DNA from: Lacrimispora amygdalina
GTDB lineage: Bacteria; Bacillota; Clostridia; Lachnospirales; Lachnospiraceae
Assembly: GCF_003432035.1 (NCBI RefSeq)
Contig: NZ_QOHO01000106.1
Location: forward strand, 1-48,839
Direction: 5' to 3'
DNA length: 48,839 bases
Both the position numbers and the translations under genes were made by a program. The notes below the pieces were generated by a model that saw nothing but the letters and a program-made list of their open reading frames with translations, was not told where the DNA came from and did no database searches. Below are positions 16,495 to 25,477 of this stretch, piece after piece. Each line of letters begins with the position of its first letter. Within the stretch, counting starts at the first letter, position 1.

Positions 16495-16544
16495 AAAAAA
16501 CAGGCAGGCGCAGGGAAGTATCCTTATCGCACCGCCTGTTTTTT
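16495..16544 (-). terminator. intra-operon partial terminator between binding protein and permeases
   Basis: AAAAAACAGGC (16495-16505) is the exact complement of GCCTGTTTTTT (16534-16544). On the minus strand the hairpin ends in CCTGTTTTTTAGC. It lies just after the binding-protein stop (16550) and before the next ribosome site. Confidence 0.7.
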
Positions 16545-16549
16545 ACTAT

Positions 16550-18241
16550 TTATTTTGCTTCTGCTTCTTCTGCGACCTTAATCCTCCGGTCCACTTCCGG
16601 CTGTACTTCATCAAGAAATGCCTGTGGATTGCAGGTTTCATAAACAGATAAATATTCCTTCCAGCCTGCCTCAAAATCGGGTGCCATGACAACCTTGGGC
16701 AGATACTCATGTTTTAATTCTCTCATCTTAATCCATGCAGTCCCGCCAGGAGTTGCAGTTGTCAAAGTTCCTACAAAGGTATAAATGGGGTACCATGGTC
16801 CCGGAATTTCATTTCTGCCCACCATGTCTACATAGGTTTTGCAGCCATATGCCTTAAGACATTCCTGAACGTTCTTTGGAAGACTGTCTAAGAATTCATT
16901 GGGCTGCAGCTCCGGTTTTGCTGCGTTAATGCCATCCTGACTCATTCCGGTCCATATAGGGAAATAGGAATATGGACACAAATGAGAGGCTTTGTATGCA
17001 GTATTGCTGACTTTCATACGAATCTCCGGTGTCCGGTAAAATAATCCATCTTTATCCACCAGATAATCCACATCTTTTTCTCCCCAGTTTCTGAGAGTAA
17101 TGATTTCCTCACTCAGCAAATCATCCACAAACTTCAGTGCTCCCTTAACATCTTTACAACTTACACTGATAGACAGACCGGACCCCACATTTAAGGTATC
17201 TCCCGAGGTATGCCATCTGTTTTTTACGCCCTTGTCAATGGTAATTGGAAGGGGAACATAATTACAGCCCTGTTCCTCCAGTCCCTGCTGTTTTAATGCA
17301 TCATTGACGTTCACATAGAAATCCCACCACTGGTCAATCATACCGAGCACACGGCCGGTGGAAAGCTTTGCAATATATTCATCATAAATCTGAGTGAAGG
17401 ATTCCGGATCTACAATTCCCTTTTTAAATTCTTCATTCAGCTTCTGGAAATAACGTTTTGCGGTAGGTGTCGTATTGTAATCAATTACTTTCTTCGTTTC
17501 CGGATCAACAATACAGCTTCCGTCATTGGCATATCCGTCCAGGAATAACGGCGCATTCTCCAGACAGAAATATCTCCAGTCATCGCACAGAATGGTGTAT
17601 GGAATGTTCTTTGTTCCATCCTGCATGGTTGGATTTGCTTCCTGATAACGCTCAATTAAATCAAAATATTCATCCATGGTGGTGATTTTGGGATATCCTG
17701 CCCATTTTAACACACGGGTTTGTATCCAGAAGGCTTCATCGTTGTGAGTCGTCTCCATTTCCTTCCCGTAACTGTTGTTAAACTGGGGAATCCAGTAGAT
17801 ATGGCCATCTGCCTGGCGCAGCTGATCCCATTCCAGCTTGGTAAAGAAATTCTTGATATTGGGATAATCATCAATATAATCATCAAGTGCGACCAGTGCC
17901 CCTGCATCATAAAGCTGGCTGGTTCCGTCACTGCCGCAGATAAAATCAGGGTATTCCCCTCCGGCAATTAAGGTTCCCACTGCTTCTTCGGCAGACTGCC
18001 CGGTCAGCCAGGTTTCCTTCACTCTGGCCCCTGTAATTTCCGCAATGTGCTGCTGAATCTCATTATCATCGTTGATTTCGTTCCCCGGCACCGCAAAGAA
18101 AGCGGTAAATTCTTTTACTCCTCCGTCTTCTTTTGACGCACTGGCTGTAGATGCCGTACCCTTGGAACATCCTGTCAGAGTCTGTAAAATCATGGCGCCG
18201 ATGACCAGCAGGGCTGTAAACTGTTTCCGTCTCAATCTCAT
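16550..18241 (-). CDS. extracellular solute-binding lipoprotein (LplA/YtcQ type)
   Basis: 563 residues. The signal peptide ends in lipobox LTGC with Cys25, the lipidation site; a Ser/Thr/Ala linker follows. The large two-lobed CUT1 substrate-binding fold is recognisable by LDDYIDDYPNIKNF, the W-rich middle region and the long C-terminal lobe. It captures an oligosaccharide outside the cell and hands it to the two permeases encoded downstream. The partner GH39 enzyme suggests xylo-oligosaccharides. ATG with GGGAGG 2 nt upstream is close; an in-frame TTG two codons in is possible but does not change the signal peptide. Confidence 0.92.
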   Translation of the reverse strand: MRLRRKQFTALLVIGAMILQTLTGCSKGTASTASASKEDGGVKEFTAFFAVPGNEINDDNEIQQHIAEITGARVKETWLTGQSAEEAVGTLIAGGEYPDFICGSDGTSQLYDAGALVALDDYIDDYPNIKNFFTKLEWDQLRQADGHIYWIPQFNNSYGKEMETTHNDEAFWIQTRVLKWAGYPKITTMDEYFDLIERYQEANPTMQDGTKNIPYTILCDDWRYFCLENAPLFLDGYANDGSCIVDPETKKVIDYNTTPTAKRYFQKLNEEFKKGIVDPESFTQIYDEYIAKLSTGRVLGMIDQWWDFYVNVNDALKQQGLEEQGCNYVPLPITIDKGVKNRWHTSGDTLNVGSGLSISVSCKDVKGALKFVDDLLSEEIITLRNWGEKDVDYLVDKDGLFYRTPEIRMKVSNTAYKASHLCPYSYFPIWTGMSQDGINAAKPELQPNEFLDSLPKNVQECLKAYGCKTYVDMVGRNEIPGPWYPIYTFVGTLTTATPGGTAWIKMRELKHEYLPKVVMAPDFEAGWKEYLSVYETCNPQAFLDEVQPEVDRRIKVAEEAEAK

Positions 18242-18310
18242 ATCCTCCCTTTTCTTTTTATACTAATAGTTTACTTCAAAGCAGTGTTTTCACAACTGGA
18301 GAAAGCTTAT

Positions 18311-18357
18311 AAAAACACAGGGTAAATTATAGATGCATCATACACAATCCGCCCTGT
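18311..18357 (-). terminator. terminator between the response-regulator gene and the transporter genes
   Basis: Minus strand ACAGGG ... CCCTGT (18317-18322 with 18352-18357) around a ~29-nt loop, followed by GTTTTTATAAG. The short stem with a long loop makes it moderate. It would insulate yesMN-like genes from the binding-protein gene. Confidence 0.5.
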
Positions 18358-18363
18358 TTCTTT

Positions 18364-19953
18364 CTATTTTCCCCCTCCTTTTCTAAACTTTGACGGTGTA
18401 CAGCCCTTTACGGATATAAAACGGTTTACAAAATAGTCCAGGTCACGATATCCTACCTCCTCCGCAATCTGGTATATTTTAAGATCAGTCCTTAACAGCC
18501 TGACTGCTGCCTGTTCGATCCGGCAGTTGTTTAAATAGTCCTTGAAGGACATTCCGTATTTTTTACGGAACAGCTGGCCTAAATAGGCGCTGTTTAAATA
18601 ATATTTGTTGCTGTATTCTCTTAAAGTAAGATTTTTTCCATAATTTTTTCTGATGTCTTTCTCCACTTCATGAAGAATATCCTTTGATACATGCTTCCGC
18701 AGCTGTTCTAAATAAGCTGCGTATTCACAGGATAACCGGATTAAATGCTCCTTTCCGCCTCTGAGCATATCTCCTTCAAAGACATTTTCACTGATATAGA
18801 GCATGATTTCTTCCTGATTTACATAGCTGTCCTGTTCAGACGCCAGGTGGATAAGCTGAAACAAAAGGTAGTTAATATTTAAATTCACCGTTTCCATGGC
18901 AAATCTTAAATGATTCATTTCTTCATACAGCCGCTCTACGCTTTCCTCAATTCCCGCCCTCTCATTCTGCTCCACTGCAAGCAGCAGATCATCCAGATAT
19001 TGTTTACATAAGACAATCCCGTTGTTGTTTACCTGTACCTCTTTTTCATAATAGTAGATACGCTGCTTTTTGCGGAAGGCCTGAAAAGAACGTAGAATTC
19101 TTGCTGCTCCATAAGAATTTGAAATTTTTGAAATATCAACCACTTTTTTCCCAACCAGCATGACAACCGGCAGACACATGGCATCATTAAGATACTTTCT
19201 GAACCGTTCCAGATACTCTTTTTGGGTTTCTCCTTCATTCGATGCCATATAGTCACAGTATATAAAACCAATATCATAGCTTTTTTCATGGCTTGTAACA
19301 TCAAAAATGCAATGATCTCCATCATCCTTTAAAAATGCGAGACAGGCACTGTAAAGTTCTCTCTGCTGGTTTCTTTTCTCTTCATCCATCAACTCTTCCA
19401 TTTGCTCAATGTTGTCAATTTCAATGTCAACGTAACTGATTCCTTCCGACCACCGCATATGATCTCTGATGTAATCAAGATTAATCTGATCGTATTTACC
19501 ATAGATAAGGGAAATCATATTTCTGGCAAGGTATGCCTTCTCCATCCGGATGGAGTTCTGTTTTTGCGTTTTGCTGCCCTGTCTTTGATAATTAAGCCGG
19601 TGGAGCACACGAATCAGTTCTTCTTTCACTACAGGCTTTAAAATATAATCAAAGCTGCGGTACCGGATCGCCTGCTGCGCGAAGGAAAAATCGCTGAAAC
19701 CGCTTAAAATAATAAAGTCAGCATCGGAAATCTTATCTCTTCTTAAAATTTCCAGCAATTCAATCCCTGACATGACAGGCATTTTAATATCTGCAATTAT
19801 TAAATCCACCTGACTGCTTTTTAAGTAATCGAGAGCCTCCAAACCATTAGCAGCCGTTTTAACGATCTCATAACCTTCTTCCTCCCAGTTAATCAGTACC
19901 TTTAATCCCTGCACGATGAATGGTTCATCATCCACTAATAAGACACGTATCAT
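18364..19953 (-). CDS. YesN-type response regulator (receiver + AraC-type DNA binding)
   Basis: 529 residues. The N-terminal receiver (1-120) has DDE at 8-10, phospho-acceptor Asp55 (IIADIKMP) and the conserved Lys in KPV. A long ~300-residue middle region of the YesN type precedes a C-terminal double-HTH AraC/XylS domain (YGKNLTLREYSNKYY...YLGQLFRKKYG and GYRDLDYFVNRFISVKGCTPSKFR). It should activate the adjacent sugar genes when phosphorylated by the kinase encoded upstream. The ATG at 19953 has GGAGG 5 nt upstream. The kinase stop codon is 14 nt before this start, so the two are co-translated. Confidence 0.93.
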   Translation of the reverse strand: MIRVLLVDDEPFIVQGLKVLINWEEEGYEIVKTAANGLEALDYLKSSQVDLIIADIKMPVMSGIELLEILRRDKISDADFIILSGFSDFSFAQQAIRYRSFDYILKPVVKEELIRVLHRLNYQRQGSKTQKQNSIRMEKAYLARNMISLIYGKYDQINLDYIRDHMRWSEGISYVDIEIDNIEQMEELMDEEKRNQQRELYSACLAFLKDDGDHCIFDVTSHEKSYDIGFIYCDYMASNEGETQKEYLERFRKYLNDAMCLPVVMLVGKKVVDISKISNSYGAARILRSFQAFRKKQRIYYYEKEVQVNNNGIVLCKQYLDDLLLAVEQNERAGIEESVERLYEEMNHLRFAMETVNLNINYLLFQLIHLASEQDSYVNQEEIMLYISENVFEGDMLRGGKEHLIRLSCEYAAYLEQLRKHVSKDILHEVEKDIRKNYGKNLTLREYSNKYYLNSAYLGQLFRKKYGMSFKDYLNNCRIEQAAVRLLRTDLKIYQIAEEVGYRDLDYFVNRFISVKGCTPSKFRKGGGK

Positions 19954-19967
19954 TGCAGCCTCCCCCA

Positions 19968-21737
19968 TTATTTCAATATATTTAATACCGGAATTTTTAT
20001 TGTCACCATAGTAGAAATTCCGGCTTCACTTTCTAAATCAAAACATACCTGGTTATCTGTCGCCATCTTCAGACGCAGACAGGCATTTAAAATTCCTACC
20101 CCCTTTTTATCCTTCAGCTTATCAATACTGGCATGGTCCATCTTATTTTTCAGTTCTTCCAATAAAGTCTCTTCCATCCCTTCTCCAGTGTCTTCTATCT
20201 CAATATAAAACATATCGTCTTCTAAATATACACGGACAAAAATCCACCCATCCGCTGTTTTACTCTCAATCCCATGAATACAGGCGTTTTCGGCAAATGT
20301 GACAATGGTCAGCTTGGGAATCCGGTAGTCCAGGCAATCTTCCATTATGTCCAGGCGGTAAGACAGCCGGTCTCCAAAGCGGTACTTTTGCAGCTGAAGA
20401 TATGCCTCTACAAATGAGATCTCATCCCCTACAGTGATGAAGTCCGTCCCCCAGTCAAAGTTCTGGCGTTCCATCACTGCCAGCCGTTCAACCATACAGG
20501 CGGTTTCTTCTTCATTTTTCAGCAGACTGTGCATGCGGATGCTCTCCAATGCATTAAAGAGAAAATGGGGATTAATCTGGCTGTGGAGCGCCAAAAGCTC
20601 TGCATTCTGTCTTTCAATATCCATTTCCTGTTCTCTTAAACGGTCAATGTAAACGGTCTGGATTAAATCATTAATGGTGGACACCATGCGGTTATAATTG
20701 CGCATTACGATTCCGATCTCATCTTCTCCCCTTACATTGTCAATTTTCATCAGTTTCTCGTCGTCAATGCGTTTAAATGCCTCACTCAGCTCCTTCAGCC
20801 GTTCGGTAAAGGACTGGTTGATCGCTATCATAAAGCCCAGAGGCAGAAGGATGTTTATGAATACCAGCAGAATCAGCAGCGGTATATTATTTAACATCTG
20901 CCTCATGATTTCTGTCTCCGGTTTCAAAACATAAATTGTAAGCTCTGCTCCGTAGGAAGCGAAGGTTGTTTTATAACCGGTTTTTTTCTGAAGATCAAAC
21001 GTTTCAAAATCCTTCCATTGTCCGTAATTGCCCTGATTTGATAAAATGATCTTATCATTCCAGCACACATAAACCGGGGCCTCGTAATTCATCTTAACAA
21101 AGCTTCGTACCATGGTGCTATAGTCTATATCCATTTTTACAAGCTTTTCGCAACCATCCCTTTTGTAAAAATTAAGCTTTCTTATAAAAGAAATTTTCCT
21201 TTTGGAATCTACGGTTGGAATTCTGCTTTCATCATAATAGATATAGAGTACGCCGTCCCGGCTGGAGCCTTTTAAATACCGGTACCAATCCTGGTCTTTT
21301 ACAGTGGAAAGCTGTTTGAATTCTCCTCCGCTTACAATGGTGGAATTGTCAGCATACATGGTAATGGAAGATGCTGTAGTCCCTATGCTGCTTTCAAACA
21401 GCGAATCTTTCATAAAGGCCTGGTAGCTTAAATAGTAATCCAGCCCGGACTCAAACTGTTTATCCATGAACTGGTTCACATACTTATTCATATATATTTT
21501 CTTCGTTGTGCCGGCCGCTTCTTCAATATCATAGAAAAAATTATATTTTACGGCACTTGCAATGTTCTCCATACCTTTTTGCATGGAGGCATTTTCCGAT
21601 GCTATGAATATGTAAACGATCACGCTGTCCGTTATGATAATAGGCAGCAGTACACTGTAAATATAAAGAATTTTAAGCTTCTTTTTTAATTTATAATCGT
21701 CTAACCTGCTGCTGATTTTTTTTAATATTCCTTTCAT
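19968..21737 (-). CDS. YesM-type sensor histidine kinase
   Basis: About 589 residues. Two membrane helices (ILYIYSVLLPIIITDSV and IPLLILLVFINILLPLGFM) flank a ~250-residue extracellular sensor. A HAMP region follows, then the His_kinase domain with phospho-acceptor in SQINPHFLFNALE and an HATPase_c domain with N-box ENACIHGIE and DTGEGM. It probably senses a glycan-derived signal, possibly through the binding lipoprotein. I place the start at the ATG at 21737 (MKGILKK), with a G-rich site 6 nt upstream; the frame is open to 21782, where the extra residues look unlike a kinase N-terminus. Confidence 0.92.
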   Translation of the reverse strand: MKGILKKISSRLDDYKLKKKLKILYIYSVLLPIIITDSVIVYIFIASENASMQKGMENIASAVKYNFFYDIEEAAGTTKKIYMNKYVNQFMDKQFESGLDYYLSYQAFMKDSLFESSIGTTASSITMYADNSTIVSGGEFKQLSTVKDQDWYRYLKGSSRDGVLYIYYDESRIPTVDSKRKISFIRKLNFYKRDGCEKLVKMDIDYSTMVRSFVKMNYEAPVYVCWNDKIILSNQGNYGQWKDFETFDLQKKTGYKTTFASYGAELTIYVLKPETEIMRQMLNNIPLLILLVFINILLPLGFMIAINQSFTERLKELSEAFKRIDDEKLMKIDNVRGEDEIGIVMRNYNRMVSTINDLIQTVYIDRLREQEMDIERQNAELLALHSQINPHFLFNALESIRMHSLLKNEEETACMVERLAVMERQNFDWGTDFITVGDEISFVEAYLQLQKYRFGDRLSYRLDIMEDCLDYRIPKLTIVTFAENACIHGIESKTADGWIFVRVYLEDDMFYIEIEDTGEGMEETLLEELKNKMDHASIDKLKDKKGVGILNACLRLKMATDNQVCFDLESEAGISTMVTIKIPVLNILK

Positions 21738-21820
21738 CTCTGGCCCCCCTGTTAATCCTCGTCCAATCATATTATAACTCATTATATTAATTATACGGGA
21801 TAAACTATTTCTATCCTCCC

Positions 21821-21852
21821 GGCAAACTATATAAATTTGCCAGACAAATTTG
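21821..21852. repeat. inverted repeat upstream of the YesM-type gene
   Basis: GGCAAA (21821-21826) and TTTGCC (21836-21841) flank 9 A/T bases, with palindrome CAAATTTG at 21845-21852 beside it. The pair sits ~85-115 bp before the kinase start and could be an operator for autoregulation. Confidence 0.35.
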
Positions 21853-21873
21853 CATTATATGGTTAAATGCAAA

Positions 21874-21916
21874 AGAAGCGTATCAGAACCCGGTTAAATG
21901 GGTCTGATACGCTTCT
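21874..21916 (-). terminator. terminator of the agmatine operon
   Basis: AGAAGCGTATCAGA with ACCC (21874-21891) pairs with GGGTCTGATACGCTTCT (21900-21916), a ~17-bp stem. The minus strand continues TTTTGC, ending the aguA transcript 14 bp after its stop. Confidence 0.88.
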
Positions 21917-21929
21917 AAAATTTTTGAAT

Positions 21930-23036
21930 TTACTTAACTTTCACTTTCGGCTGCTGCTGTGTGATACAGTGTATATTTCCGCCTCCAAATGCAATCTCTT
22001 CGGTGCGTACCCCTACTACCTTCCGTTCCGGGAACATTTCCTGAATCTGGGCTAAAGCAAGGGTATCATTTTCATCACCGTACTGGGGAACGATTACACC
22101 CCCGTTTACAATAAGGAAATTCATATAGGATGCAATGGAGATTTCTCCGTCTTCTCTTGGCAGAGTACCCTCTACCATATCAATGGAATCTGCACCGCTT
22201 AACCGTATTGGTTCTTTCGTAAGACAGAGCTTATGTACCTTCAGTCTGCGTCCCTTTGCATCCACCGCTTCAGAAAGAGTTTTGTATGCAGCCTGTGCTT
22301 CCTCATAGAAAGGATTTTCTTTATCCTCAGTCCAGATACAGGCAACCTCACCCGGTCTTACATACTGGACGACATCATCGATGTGGCCGTTTGTTTCATT
22401 TGGATCAATTCCGTCTTTAATCCAGATCACTTTTTCACAGTTTAAATACTGACAGAGCATTTCCTCTATCTCTTCTTTAGTCATAAGAGGATTGCGGCCC
22501 TCGCTTAACAGGCACATTTCTGTTGTAACCACAGTTCCCTCACCGTCTACATGGAAGGACCCGCCCTCCAGTACAAATCCTTCTGTCCGGTAGGAATCAA
22601 TCCCTTCCAGATCACATACTTTCTGCGCTACCAGATCATCCTGATCCCATGGAAAGTACAGTCCGTCAACCAGACCGCCCCATGCATTGAACGTCCAGTC
22701 ACAGCCTCTGATCCCGCCTTTATCATTGATTACAAATGTGGGACCGCAGTCACGAATCCATGCATCGTTGCTGGTTACTTCTACGACACGAATGTCAGAT
22801 GGCAAATGTGCGCGGCAGTTCTGAAACTGGGCTGGGGAGGCGCATACTGTAACCGGCTCAAACTGCCGGATTGCTTTTGCAACCTGGGCAAATACGGTCT
22901 GTGCAGGCTTTGCACCGTTTCTCCAGTTATCCGGTCTCTCCGGCCAGAGCATCCAGATTCTTTCCTGTTCTTCAAATTCTGCAGGCATATGGTATCCATC
23001 CTGCTTTGGGGTTGTATGTAAAATTCTCTTTGCCAT
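21930..23036 (-). CDS. aguA: agmatine deiminase
   Basis: Hydrolyses agmatine to N-carbamoylputrescine and ammonia. 368 residues, the usual length, with the guanidine-modifying fold. WPERPDNWRNGAKPAQ is the family N-terminal block, NDAWIRDCGP and GHIDD hold substrate- and catalysis-linked Asp/His, and the nucleophile is Cys357 in GGGNIHCITQQQP. ATG with AGAGAAGG upstream. Last gene of arcC-ptcA-aguD-aguA, followed directly by a strong terminator. Confidence 0.97.
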   Translation of the reverse strand: MAKRILHTTPKQDGYHMPAEFEEQERIWMLWPERPDNWRNGAKPAQTVFAQVAKAIRQFEPVTVCASPAQFQNCRAHLPSDIRVVEVTSNDAWIRDCGPTFVINDKGGIRGCDWTFNAWGGLVDGLYFPWDQDDLVAQKVCDLEGIDSYRTEGFVLEGGSFHVDGEGTVVTTEMCLLSEGRNPLMTKEEIEEMLCQYLNCEKVIWIKDGIDPNETNGHIDDVVQYVRPGEVACIWTEDKENPFYEEAQAAYKTLSEAVDAKGRRLKVHKLCLTKEPIRLSGADSIDMVEGTLPREDGEISIASYMNFLIVNGGVIVPQYGDENDTLALAQIQEMFPERKVVGVRTEEIAFGGGNIHCITQQQPKVKVK

Positions 23037-23052
23037 AATGATACCTTCTCTC

Positions 23053-24414
23053 TTATTTATCTCTTTTTCTGTTAACGATTACCTCACCGATTATAATGAA
23101 TATCACCGCACCTATGGTGATAGGGAGCTTTGATGCCAGAGTCTCTGCATCAAAACTTAATGGAATTGCCGTAAATATCAGTGCAATCACAATCAGTAAC
23201 ATGGGCAGGCCTGCTAATATCTTTAAAAATAATGGACTGCCCGGAACCCGAAACGGCCGTTCTGTGTCTGCATCCGTCTTTCTCAGCTTTAAAAACGCAG
23301 GAAATACCGGCAGGTAAGAAAGCAGAAACATAACCAGATTCAGTGCAAAGAAACTCCAGAATAAATCTTCATTGGGCATAAACGGAGCGATAATAAGAAC
23401 CAGGCTGGCAACCAGTCCATTCATGATTGCTGCACCAATTGGCATATTTGTTTTTTTACTGCGTACTTTAAATACTCCGGGCATATCTCCATTTTCTGCG
23501 GAATAAGCGGCCACATTATTCACACCCAATGACCAGGAAATCATATTTCCAAAAAGCGTAAGCAAAAATCCAATTGCTACAGCAATTACAATCACACCTC
23601 TGGTTGTACCGGTTAAAATCTGAACACTTGCAACAAGTCCTGTACTGGTGCTGATCTGGTCGGAAGGAATTGCAACGCCAATTCCAAACGCCATAAAGAT
23701 ATAAATAGCTGCTATTACCAGACCTCCGGCAATGATTGACTGAGGAATCTGCTTTTTCGGGTTTTCCATATCTCCCGCAAAGGTACAGACCACTTCAAAT
23801 CCAAGGCAGTTAAATAAAATTACGGAAATATAGGATAAGCTGTTTAAATCAAATTTGGGAAGCATGGATAAAAAGGTGTACTCATTTGCTACGCCATGGG
23901 TTACCGCTCCGTAAATTCCAAGTACGCCTAAAGTAACGGCAATTAAAATTTTAATCACAGCTGCCCCATTTAAAATCCATGCACTGTCACAAATTGAATT
24001 AAAACTGATTAATACGATAATCCATACAAAGGCCAGCTCAATCAGTAAAGATGGAACAAGACCCATCTGGGTGCCTGTCAGCAAACTGATAACGTTAGGG
24101 AACATCAGCGCCAAAGAAGCCATCCAGAGGGGAAAATTAATCCAGTAATACCACGATACTCTTCCTCCCCATTTATTACCAAAAGCCTTTGATACCCAGT
24201 CATACAATCCGCCATCCCCCTCATAGGTTGTACCAAGCTCTGATGAGATCAGGCCATAAGGCAGTAAAAATGTAATGAGCAGAAAGATCCACCAAAAATA
24301 CTGGGAATTACCAATTGCTGCTACCGGTGCTGCTGCTTCTGCCACAAATACGACACAGATTACGGCCATAATGGCATCGATCAAACGAAATTTTTTCTTT
24401 GGCGCTTCTGACAT
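23053..24414 (-). CDS. aguD: APC-family agmatine/putrescine exchanger
   Basis: 453 residues with about 12 membrane helices of the amino acid-polyamine-organocation superfamily. The start of helix 1 (IDAIMAVICVVFVAEAAAP) and the Gly-rich TM6 region (FNCLGFEVVCTFAGDMENPKKQIP) are recognisable. Its place between ptcA and aguA indicates agmatine import in exchange for putrescine, as in lactic acid bacteria and enterococci. The assignment rests on family plus context; the antiporter specificity itself is not readable from sequence. ATG with AAGGGGG upstream. Confidence 0.88.
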   Translation of the reverse strand: MSEAPKKKFRLIDAIMAVICVVFVAEAAAPVAAIGNSQYFWWIFLLITFLLPYGLISSELGTTYEGDGGLYDWVSKAFGNKWGGRVSWYYWINFPLWMASLALMFPNVISLLTGTQMGLVPSLLIELAFVWIIVLISFNSICDSAWILNGAAVIKILIAVTLGVLGIYGAVTHGVANEYTFLSMLPKFDLNSLSYISVILFNCLGFEVVCTFAGDMENPKKQIPQSIIAGGLVIAAIYIFMAFGIGVAIPSDQISTSTGLVASVQILTGTTRGVIVIAVAIGFLLTLFGNMISWSLGVNNVAAYSAENGDMPGVFKVRSKKTNMPIGAAIMNGLVASLVLIIAPFMPNEDLFWSFFALNLVMFLLSYLPVFPAFLKLRKTDADTERPFRVPGSPLFLKILAGLPMLLIVIALIFTAIPLSFDAETLASKLPITIGAVIFIIIGEVIVNRKRDK

Positions 24415-24426
24415 GATGATTCCCCC

Positions 24427-25455
24427 TTATCTGATATGTCTCTCATCCATGAATTTTTCTAACTGTTCTTTTGCTGCTGCGATCTGCAGTTCGCTTGCTG
24501 TCTGCTCTCTCTGGTATTGAGTGAAATAAACCAGCAGACCTCTCATTGCAGTCAGACGGTTTCCTGCCTCTAAGAATGCGATGGAGCTTTCACTGTCAAG
24601 CACTTCATCGGTCACGTCCTCTCCTCTTGTAGCCGGGAGGCAGTGCATGAATTTACATCCGATATTTCCAAGAGACATCAAATCCCTGTTTACCTGGTAA
24701 TCTTTAAATGTAGCAACCCGTTCTTCTTTCGGAGTCTCATTTTCGTAAAGTCCATACCATACATCCGTATAGATGAAATCCGCTCCTCTTACGCTTTCAC
24801 GATTATCGGTCACTTCCCAGGTGCCGCCTGAAAGCTTGCAGTTTTCTTCCATAATTTTTTTGTGTTCTTCTAAAAGCTGGTTCTTTTTGGGACCATAATG
24901 AACAAAATGCATACCAAGCTTTGTTGTGATAAATCCCAGAGAAGCACAAACCTGAGTGCCGTCGCCTACGAATGCCACCTTGCAGTCTTCCAGCCTCTTT
25001 CCTCTTGGAAGATGCTCCACAATCGTACAGAGATCACCAATTTCCTGAGTTGGGTGATTATAATCGCTCATACCGTTTAACACAGGGATTGAGCTTGCAC
25101 CTGCCAGCTCTACTACGCTCTTATGCTCGATTACCCGTGCCATTACCACATCAATCATCTGTGATAAAACTCTTCCTGTGTCACCGATGGTCTCATGGCC
25201 GCCCAGCTGAATCATGCCAGGTCCTAAATACTGGGCATGTCCGCCCAGCTGCTCCATTGCTGTTTCAAAGGATACACGGGTTCTTGTAGAAGACTGCTGA
25301 AAAATCATTCCAAGCGTCTTTCCCTTCATAAGGGGTGGATTATATCCTGCTTTAATGCTTTTTTTAATTTCCAGAGAAAGATGAATGATGTCTAACAGTT
25401 CCTCCTTTGTAAAATCATTGGTGTCAATAAAGTGACGAATTCCGTTTGCTCTCAT
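24427..25455 (-). CDS. ptcA: putrescine carbamoyltransferase
   Basis: Transfers the carbamoyl group of N-carbamoylputrescine to phosphate, giving putrescine and carbamoyl phosphate. 342 residues of the ornithine-transcarbamoylase family: carbamoyl-phosphate loop [17 protein letters not shown] motif and [15 protein letters not shown] near the C-terminus. A long C-terminal helix ([22 protein letters not shown] region) is the trait that separates PTC from OTC. The gene's place beside aguA and arcC supports this. ATG with AGGAGG 7 nt upstream. Confidence 0.95.
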   Translation of the reverse strand: MRANGIRHFIDTNDFTKEELLDIIHLSLEIKKSIKAGYNPPLMKGKTLGMIFQQSSTRTRVSFETAMEQLGGHAQYLGPGMIQLGGHETIGDTGRVLSQMIDVVMARVIEHKSVVELAGASSIPVLNGMSDYNHPTQEIGDLCTIVEHLPRGKRLEDCKVAFVGDGTQVCASLGFITTKLGMHFVHYGPKKNQLLEEHKKIMEENCKLSGGTWEVTDNRESVRGADFIYTDVWYGLYENETPKEERVATFKDYQVNRDLMSLGNIGCKFMHCLPATRGEDVTDEVLDSESSIAFLEAGNRLTAMRGLLVYFTQYQREQTASELQIAAAKEQLEKFMDERHIR

Positions 25456-25477
25456 GGTAAATCCTCCTGTTTTTTAT

